Part shown: piece after piece, positions 5,666 to 13,352 of the stretch | Layout: every line of letters begins with the position of its first letter | Position numbering within the stretch: the first letter of the stretch is position 1 | Position numbers and translations under genes: made by a program | The notes under the pieces: generated by a model | Databases searched by the model: none | What the model saw: the letters and a program-made list of their open reading frames with translations, nothing else | What the model was told of the DNA's origin: nothing | Assembly (NCBI GenBank): GCA_036172345.1 | Contig: JASFBB010000363.1 | Coordinates: 1 to 13,352 of the forward strand | From: NAK82 sp036172345 | GTDB taxonomy: Bacteria > Chloroflexota > Anaerolineae > 4572-78 > NAK82 | Reading direction: 5' to 3' | DNA: 13,352 bases

Positions 5666-8600
5666 GTGTCGCACGACCTCAGCTTGCCTCGAATGGCATC
5701 TACCCCTCCTCCCCCACAGGACAGCGTGCCGCGGCGACGCACGCTGACTCGCCTGGCCTGGGCCGTTATCGCTCTGGCACTGGGTTGGATGGCACAGGAG
5801 CTGTTGCAGGACAACTGGCTGTGGGAGGGCCTCCTGCTTTATGCCGTTGCCGCCCTGCTCTTTGCCCGGCAGCTGCGTCAAGCGCCCCCAAGTCGCACCA
5901 CCCAAGCTGGTCCGCCTGAGGGCAGCGCGCTGCCCCTTTCCCGATATTCGGATCACAGTGCTGCGAAAAGCGCCAGGCGTTATCTGGGCCCAGGGATTAC
6001 AGGGCTGAGTATGATTCTGTCTATCGTGGCCTTGCTCCATTTTGGCCGCCTGGATAACGCCGCGGGCTGGATATGCTACCTGGCCAGCTGGGGTACCTTC
6101 ATGGTGGGGATAGGATGGGTCGCTCGGTCTGACAAAGACTCCCAACCTCCTTGCCGCGCGTCCGATCTCCGGCGTGGATGGCCAAAGGTGGATGTATGGC
6201 TGTTGCTCATCCTAGCCCTTGCGCTCTTCTTCCGCCTGTATCGCTTTCACTCGGTGCCCTTCGGCGTCTGGTATGATGAAGCGGTCGCAGGGATCGAGGC
6301 ACGCCTCGTGTGGGATGACCCGAACTTCCGCCCCCTCTTCTGGGAATCGATGAACCACCCCGCCCACCATCTCTACCTTTTCGCGCTATCACCCCGTCTC
6401 TTCGGCGACACGATTTGGGGACTGCGCGCCGTCAGCGTCGCCTTCGGCGTGGGCACTGTGATCGCCGCCTATCTTTTTGGAAACGCCCTGCGCGGTCGAC
6501 GCTGGGGCTTGTTGCTCGCCTTCCTGGTGGCCACGGCACGTTGGGATGTCAACTTCAGCCGCATTGCTATGAACAGCATCGACGTGCCCTTCTTTATCTT
6601 CCTGACCCTCTTCTGCGCGGTGCGCGCATGGCACAGCCAACTGCGATCAGCGAGATGGATGGCGGCCACCGGCCTGGCACTGGGGTTAGGATTGTGCTTT
6701 CACACCGCCTTTCGTCTCTTCGCAGCGGCGTTCTTATTATTCGGCGGCGTGCTTCTGACGCTACAGGCAAAACGACACTCAGAGATCGAGGAAGCCAGAG
6801 ATTCCCGCCCCAAGCGCATCGGCAGAGCATTGCGCGGTGTATATCCTGGCACACTGTTCCTGGTCGCCGTGTGGCTGGCGACGGCGCCGGTGGTGCAGTT
6901 CGCCATCGCCCACCCGGTAGTCTTCTGGCAACGCACCCGCACCGTTGCCATCTTCACCAACCGCGAGAATCCCGACCTAGCCACGGCCCTGCTCAACAAC
7001 ATCCGCAAGCACGTGCTGATGTTCAACTATCGCGGAGATCCCAATGGGCGACACAATCTGCCCGGCGCCCCCATACTCGATCGCCTTTCCGGGGTGCTCT
7101 TCGTGCTGGGTCTGGCGCTGGCCATAGCCCGCCGCGATCGCGCAAGCCGTTTCTTCCTGCTCTTGTTCCCTGTCGGATTGGCCGGCGGTATCTTCTCGCT
7201 CGACTTCGAGGCACCCCAGTCGTTGCGTTCCATCGCCTCCCTCCCCGCTGCGCTTTATTTCATTGCGCTGAGCTTGGACGCCCTGTGGAGCGAACTGCGC
7301 TGGAGCGCTGCGATCGTCCAGCCACGCTGGAGCTGGATCGCCGTAGCTCTGGGATTGGGGCTCATCACGGTTGACAACGCCCACATGTACTTCGTGCGCC
7401 AGGCGAACGACATCGCGGTGTGGCAATCCTTTTCCACGCCGGAGACACTCATCGGCATGAAAGTCGCCGAACTGGGCACGCGCCCGATTTATTACTTCTC
7501 ACCGCTTGTGTATGACCACCCCACCATCCGCTTCTTGGCACCACAGCGAGCCTCGACAGAGGGCCTGCCAAGCGTGCGCAAGATTATGGCCCTGCCTGAC
7601 CCCCTCCCGGCGCGCGAGGCCGGCGATCGACCGGTGGTTTATTTCGTGCACCCGGATGAGGCATGGGTGGTTAATCTGGCACGCCAGCTCTACCCCAATG
7701 CACAGATCGTCGAATTGCCGGGCGAACCGGGCTATCCAGTGGTGGTCACGATGATCGTGTTGCAACCGGAAGATGTGCACAGCGTGCAAGGGTTGGATAT
7801 GCGCTACTGGCGCGATGCCGACACGCGCCAGCCTCCTCTAAAATTGGAACGCTGGTTCACCATAGACGGCCGCTGGCCCGAGGACGCCCCGCTGGAGCTC
7901 CCGTTCAGCGGCGAGCTGAGCGGGGTGCTCTACGCACCCCAATACGGCCGCTACCAGCTGGCGCTCGAGGTCCCGGGTCGCGCCAGCTTGACGTTGGACG
8001 ATCAGCAGTGGGCGATCACCCGCACCCTCTCGGTGGATCTCCTCCTGGCACAGGGCAACCACAACCTGCGCTTGTGGATGGAAGGCGCTCACGGACGGGC
8101 ACATCTGGCGTGGAAGTCACCCGGCGACATGGCACTGCAAACGGTACCCCAACAAGCGCTCTACAGGACGCCGGTCGCTGCTCGTGGCTTGTTAGGGAGA
8201 TATTTTGCCAATCCTAATTTCTCCGGCGAGCCGGTGTTCGAGCGCATTGACCCGCGGCTGGACGTTTATTTCCACTTGACTCCTCTCCCGCGCCCTTACA
8301 GTGTCGAATGGAGTGGAGCGATCGAGATACCCTATGAGGGCACCTATACGTTTGGGGTGCGCGCGGTGGATGCCGCTGAGCTCTACCTGGACGGCCAGCT
8401 GGTGGTGCGCACCCAAGTTCCCGATCAGATCAGCGAGAGCGCTCTCTTTCTGCAGTCTGGCTTACACACATTGCGCCTGACTTTCCGCGATCTGACCGCG
8501 CGCTCGCGCATTCACCTGTACTGGAAACGGCCTGGTGGAGAGCGTGAGATCATCCCCACTCCCTATCTCTGGCCCAGTATGATCAGCGCCCGCCTGGCGC

Positions 8601-8782
8601 CTCCCCCACCGCCCATAGCCGAGACCACCGGTGCATGGTCACCGCTAGAGCTGCTCTGGTTGACCACCTGGGGCGGCCCGGGTGATGCTGCCGGCCAATT
8701 CAACGAGCCACGTGATGTGGCGGTCCTTGGGGATAGGGTCTACGTCGCCGACACCGGCAATCGGCGTGTCCAGGCGGGGTGA
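5666..8782 (+). CDS. GT39-like membrane glycosyltransferase with two PA14-type modules and a truncated NHL propeller
   Basis: This is a giant membrane protein of 1038 residues before a frame break. Hydrophobic helices at about 28-45, 50-67, 109-126 and 134-152 precede a GT39/ArnT/PMT-like transferase core (about 175-575), which would use a lipid-linked sugar at the outer membrane face. The core shows the DE pair D204/E205 in 'VWYDEAVAGIEA' in the first external loop, 'HPAHHLYLF' at about 231-239, and 'NFSRIAMNS' at about 296-304. Further helices run to about residue 570, then an external region follows. Residues 731-818 look like a degenerate PA14 module and 840-968 like a clear one ('GLLGRYFANPNFSG', 'YEGTYTFGVRAVDAAELYLDG'). 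A Pro-rich linker (977-984) leads into NHL blade 1 ('FNEPRDVAV...VADTGNRRV', ending at 1036). The TGA at 8780 ends this frame and the propeller continues at +1. The GTG start has AGAGAG eight bases upstream; the ATG at 5693 has none. The glycan donor and acceptor are unknown. Confidence 0.85.
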   Translation: MSHDLSLPRMASTPPPPQDSVPRRRTLTRLAWAVIALALGWMAQELLQDNWLWEGLLLYAVAALLFARQLRQAPPSRTTQAGPPEGSALPLSRYSDHSAAKSARRYLGPGITGLSMILSIVALLHFGRLDNAAGWICYLASWGTFMVGIGWVARSDKDSQPPCRASDLRRGWPKVDVWLLLILALALFFRLYRFHSVPFGVWYDEAVAGIEARLVWDDPNFRPLFWESMNHPAHHLYLFALSPRLFGDTIWGLRAVSVAFGVGTVIAAYLFGNALRGRRWGLLLAFLVATARWDVNFSRIAMNSIDVPFFIFLTLFCAVRAWHSQLRSARWMAATGLALGLGLCFHTAFRLFAAAFLLFGGVLLTLQAKRHSEIEEARDSRPKRIGRALRGVYPGTLFLVAVWLATAPVVQFAIAHPVVFWQRTRTVAIFTNRENPDLATALLNNIRKHVLMFNYRGDPNGRHNLPGAPILDRLSGVLFVLGLALAIARRDRASRFFLLLFPVGLAGGIFSLDFEAPQSLRSIASLPAALYFIALSLDALWSELRWSAAIVQPRWSWIAVALGLGLITVDNAHMYFVRQANDIAVWQSFSTPETLIGMKVAELGTRPIYYFSPLVYDHPTIRFLAPQRASTEGLPSVRKIMALPDPLPAREAGDRPVVYFVHPDEAWVVNLARQLYPNAQIVELPGEPGYPVVVTMIVLQPEDVHSVQGLDMRYWRDADTRQPPLKLERWFTIDGRWPEDAPLELPFSGELSGVLYAPQYGRYQLALEVPGRASLTLDDQQWAITRTLSVDLLLAQGNHNLRLWMEGAHGRAHLAWKSPGDMALQTVPQQALYRTPVAARGLLGRYFANPNFSGEPVFERIDPRLDVYFHLTPLPRPYSVEWSGAIEIPYEGTYTFGVRAVDAAELYLDGQLVVRTQVPDQISESALFLQSGLHTLRLTFRDLTARSRIHLYWKRPGGEREIIPTPYLWPSMISARLAPPPPPIAETTGAWSPLELLWLTTWGGPGDAAGQFNEPRDVAVLGDRVYVADTGNRRVQAG

Positions 8783-9377
8783 GCTGCTGGTGCTCGATTC
8801 GCTGCCCGGCTGGATCTACCGCTTTACTCCCGAAGGTGTCTCACTCGGTCGGATTGCCGGCCCGGATGCGGCGTTTTTCCATCCGCGCGGTATGACCGTG
8901 TTGCCGGATGGCACCATCATTGTGGCAGACACTGGCGGAGCGCGCCTGGTCTTCCTCAACGAGGCAGGCACCGCAATTGGCCAGCTGGGGAGCTACGGCA
9001 GCGCGCCGGGCGAGTTTCACGAGCCAACGGATGTGCTGCGCGATGAACAGGACAGCTACTACGTGCTCGAAGCGTACAACCAGCGCCTGCAACGTGTGGA
9101 CCGCTGGGGCGGCAGCCTGGGCGTCTGGTCCATCCCGCCCAGTGTCGCCTATGATGGTCCGCACATGGCGTGGGCGCCCGACGGGAGCTTATTAGTGACC
9201 GCTCCCGAAAAAGGGGCTGTGCTGCGCTATGCCCCGGATGGCCAGCTGCTGAATAGCTGGGATCAAGCGGGCGGAACCACGATGCGGCGCCCGGTGGGTA
9301 TCTACATAGACGAGCACAATGTGGTGTACGTCACTGACACATGGACCCACCAGGTGTACCTTTTTGCGCTGCGTTGA
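8766..9377 (+). CDS. C-terminal NHL beta-propeller, displaced by a frame break from the upstream glycosyltransferase gene
   Basis: This reading frame, +1 relative to the upstream gene, carries about five NHL-type propeller blades and ends cleanly at 9377. Recognisable units are 'RGELLVLDSLPGWIYRF' (from about 8775), 'HPRGMTVLPDGTIIVADTGG' (about 8880), 'EPTDVLRDEQDSYYVLEAYNQRLQRV' spread over about 9020-9105, 'MAWAPDGSLLVTAPEKG' (about 9165) and 'PVGIYIDEHNVVYVTDT' (about 9290). With the single blade left upstream this gives six, a normal NHL propeller. Blades 2-6 alone would make an incomplete fold without a secretion signal, so independent function is unlikely. The frame is open back to an ATG at 8682, but 8682-8765 is the upstream gene read out of frame; homology begins only near 8770. 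I list the GTG at 8766 as the nearest possible start, without evidence that it is used. It is best read as the tail of the broken upstream gene. Confidence 0.75.
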   Translation: MSRRGELLVLDSLPGWIYRFTPEGVSLGRIAGPDAAFFHPRGMTVLPDGTIIVADTGGARLVFLNEAGTAIGQLGSYGSAPGEFHEPTDVLRDEQDSYYVLEAYNQRLQRVDRWGGSLGVWSIPPSVAYDGPHMAWAPDGSLLVTAPEKGAVLRYAPDGQLLNSWDQAGGTTMRRPVGIYIDEHNVVYVTDTWTHQVYLFALR

Positions 9378-9382
9378 GGTTC

Positions 9383-11830
<2,448 letters not shown>

Positions 11831-11876
11831 GCGTCTGCTCTAACACCCCCTTGAATCTAGAAATCCACTGGCATTT

Positions 11877-13214
11877 TCACCCAGGTGGATCAATCGGTGG
11901 CAAAGGCAAGCCATTGCGCCGAAACCAGGATTCGCGCGCGTCCGCCACCGTGAAGATCGAACCTGTCACACAAATTAAATCATCGGCGTCACTATTTTGC
12001 AACGCCGCTGCTATGGCTTCGCCCACCGGTGTCACCACTGAGGCATGATATCCCAGCTGCACCACCGCCTCAAGTAATACCTCTGGCGCAGCTGCCCGCG
12101 GATGACGCGACCGGGTAATCAACACGCGCGTCGCAATGGGCAACAGCTCGCGCAGCGCATCCGTAAAAGGGTGATCGCCCGAAGCGCCGAACACCAACGT
12201 GATCCGCCGTCCGGGAAAGAACTCGCGCAACGCCTGGCGCAACTTGCCGGCCGAGTCGCCGTTGTGGGCGCTGTCCACAACGAGGTAAGGCCGCCGGTTT
12301 AAGATCTCCAAGCGACCTGGCCATTCTGTGTTAAGCAGCCCATGACGTCGCGCCTCACGTGGCACGGCCAAACCGGCGCGCTGTTCCATGCCATCCACCG
12401 CCGCCCAAGCGGTCACCGCATTGGCGATCTGGTGGCGCCCCAAGAGCGGAATCCAATAGCGCTCTCCCTGCAGCTCAAACCATTGGCCATGCATGGTGGT
12501 ACGACCGCGCAGCCAGCGATAGTCCCCCTCGCCCACCACCACCAGCTCGGCACGCCGCCCGGCACACACTTCTTCAATCAGGGTCATCGCCTCGGGCACC
12601 TGGGGTGCGCTGATCACCAGTGCCCCTGGTCGGATAATCCCCGCTTTCTCACGCGCAATCAGCCACAGAGTGTCGCCCAACAGTTGTGTGTGGTCGTAGC
12701 TGATCGAGGTAATCACTGCTACGGCAGGGTGCACCACGTTGGTGGCATCCAATCGCCCCCCCAATCCCACCTCCAACACGGCGACCTCCACCCCTGCTTC
12801 GGCAAAGGCGTAGAACGCCATTGCAGTGATCAGCTCAAAAGCAGTCAACCCCGCGACGCTCTCCGCGTGAGGCCGCAGCAGCTCCACCAGCCGCACCACT
12901 TCTCCCTCGGTGATCAGCCGACCGCCGATGCGGATGCGTTCCCGGAAGCTATGCAAGTGGGGCGAGGTATACAGGCCGCTACGATAACCGGCCGCACGAA
13001 TCATGCTCTCCGCAAACGCTGCGGTGGAACCTTTGCCCTTTGTGCCAGCGATGAGCAACGCGCGAAACTTGTGCTGCGGATCCCCCAGCTGCGCCAGCAG
13101 AGTGCGCATGCGTTCCAAGTCGTAATGGGTCATCGTGTACTTGGGCATCCCCAAGCGCTCATAATTGGTGTAACTGTAGATGTAGTCGAGAGCAGATTGA
13201 TACGTTGATGTCAC
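11877..13214 (-). CDS. folC: Folylpolyglutamate synthase / dihydrofolate synthase
   Basis: FolC is a cytoplasmic Mur-ligase-family enzyme that adds glutamate to dihydropteroate and/or folates using ATP. Counting from the GTG at 13214, the ATP P-loop 'GTKGKGST' lies at about 57-64, followed by 'YTSPHLHSFRERIRI' (about 82-96). The metal/substrate segment 'EVGLGGRLDATN' lies at about 148-159, then 'SYDHTQLLGDT' and 'REKAGI'. The C-terminal domain shows 'WPGRLE' and 'VVDSAHNGDS' and ends with 'VTGSIFTVADARE'. The length (about 445) is normal. Two GTG codons compete as the start: 13220, whose G is the last base of the upstream TAG, and 13214. GGAG at 13226-13223 is 8 bases from the second but only 2 from the first, so I prefer 13214. 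The upstream neighbour is a UvrD/PcrA helicase and lon follows 46 bases downstream, so one transcript is likely. Whether it has one or both activities cannot be seen. Confidence 0.95.
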   Translation of the reverse strand: MTSTYQSALDYIYSYTNYERLGMPKYTMTHYDLERMRTLLAQLGDPQHKFRALLIAGTKGKGSTAAFAESMIRAAGYRSGLYTSPHLHSFRERIRIGGRLITEGEVVRLVELLRPHAESVAGLTAFELITAMAFYAFAEAGVEVAVLEVGLGGRLDATNVVHPAVAVITSISYDHTQLLGDTLWLIAREKAGIIRPGALVISAPQVPEAMTLIEEVCAGRRAELVVVGEGDYRWLRGRTTMHGQWFELQGERYWIPLLGRHQIANAVTAWAAVDGMEQRAGLAVPREARRHGLLNTEWPGRLEILNRRPYLVVDSAHNGDSAGKLRQALREFFPGRRITLVFGASGDHPFTDALRELLPIATRVLITRSRHPRAAAPEVLLEAVVQLGYHASVVTPVGEAIAAALQNSDADDLICVTGSIFTVADARESWFRRNGLPLPPIDPPG

Positions 13215-13219
13215 ACCCA

Positions 13220-13352
13220 CTACTCCAGTTTCATTAACGGCGCCAGGGCCACAGACAGCCGCTTGACCCCCAGCTTCTCGAAGGAAACCTCGATCTCCTC
13301 ATCGTCGTGCGTCAAGTGGCTGGCCAGGACAACCCCCTCGCCAAACTTGGGG
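13220..13352 (-). CDS. UvrD/PcrA-family DNA helicase, extreme C-terminus (5' truncated)
   Basis: Only the last 43 codons are inside the window, too short for routine gene calling. Read on the minus strand, the peptide begins 'PKFGEGVVLASHLTHDDEEI' and continues through 'EVSFEKLGVKRL' to the stop. This is the small Tudor-like C-terminal domain of PcrA/UvrD helicases, whose usual form is 'H-x-KFG-x-G-x-V' followed by an acidic turn and 'V-x-F-x-x-x-G-x-K-x-L'. In PcrA this domain contacts RNA polymerase, but that role is known for the family and not visible here. The TAG stop (13222-13220) shares its final G with the first possible folC GTG, and the last codons carry the folC ribosome binding site, so the two genes are almost certainly co-transcribed. 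The helicase motifs lie outside the window, so UvrD versus PcrA is not decided. Confidence 0.8.
   Translation of the reverse strand, partial: PKFGEGVVLASHLTHDDEEIEVSFEKLGVKRLSVALAPLMKLE
13223..13226 (-). promoter_or_regulatory. Ribosome binding site deciding the folC start
   Basis: GGAG, within the last codons of the upstream helicase gene, stands 8 bases before the GTG at 13214 and only 2 bases before the GTG at 13220. Spacing favours 13214 as the folC start. Confidence 0.5.

Noticed and set aside
6415..7374. 319-codon open frame inside the glycosyltransferase gene, same strand
   Set aside because: Out-of-frame shadow with Arg/Pro/His-rich composition; the GT39-like frame over the same bases has normal membrane-helix character.
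8767..8785. Programmed +1 frameshift at GGG TGA joining the two NHL frames
   Set aside because: A +1 slip would join the frames, but the inter-blade linker and part of blade 2 would still be missing, and there is no RF2-like slippery context or stimulator. Deletion or assembly collapse explains more.
12342..13208. 288-codon open frame opposite folC
   Set aside because: Antisense shadow of a clearly conserved folC; no recognisable motif or ribosome binding site.

Overview
This is a GC-rich, gene-dense bacterial segment. Both ends cut through genes, so it may be a complete short contig. I see no RNA genes, mobile elements, CRISPR arrays or phage genes, and no gap between genes exceeds 160 bases. 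The style suggests Chloroflexota, possibly an Anaerolineae-type lineage: a PDZ-type HtrA, a membrane-anchored M28 enzyme with a Ser/Thr/Pro-rich stalk, and a giant GT39-like membrane protein carrying PA14 and NHL modules. This placement is inferred from protein style only.

Layout. (1) 1-1667, plus strand: the C-terminal half of an HtrA/DegP-type protease, then a membrane-anchored M28-family enzyme whose motifs fit a glutaminyl cyclase at least as well as an aminopeptidase. (2) 1687-5525, minus strand, in transcription order: a histone-deacetylase-family amidohydrolase, a PcaF-like thiolase and an MFS transporter. Gaps of about 90-155 bases suggest loosely coupled genes rather than one tight operon. 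(3) 5526-5665: a 140-base divergent promoter region with one convincing sigma70-type promoter rightwards and one plausible, apparently leaderless promoter leftwards. (4) 5666-9377, plus strand: a very large GT39-like membrane glycosyltransferase followed by two PA14-type modules and an NHL beta-propeller. Its reading frame breaks at about 8770, apparently with loss of DNA between propeller blades 1 and 2. (5) 9383-13352, minus strand, in transcription order: the end of a UvrD/PcrA helicase, folC and lon. The first two overlap by one base and lon follows after about 46 bases.

Functionally, the left end concerns envelope protein quality control or processing, the middle acetyl-group and acetyl-CoA metabolism plus transport, the large protein glycan transfer at the membrane with sugar- or surface-binding modules outside, and the right end housekeeping (DNA repair, folate, proteolysis). 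I found no clear undescribed multi-gene system. The most unusual items are the GT39-PA14-PA14-NHL architecture with its frame break, the cyclase-like M28 enzyme, and the paired divergent promoters with a probable leaderless deacetylase message.
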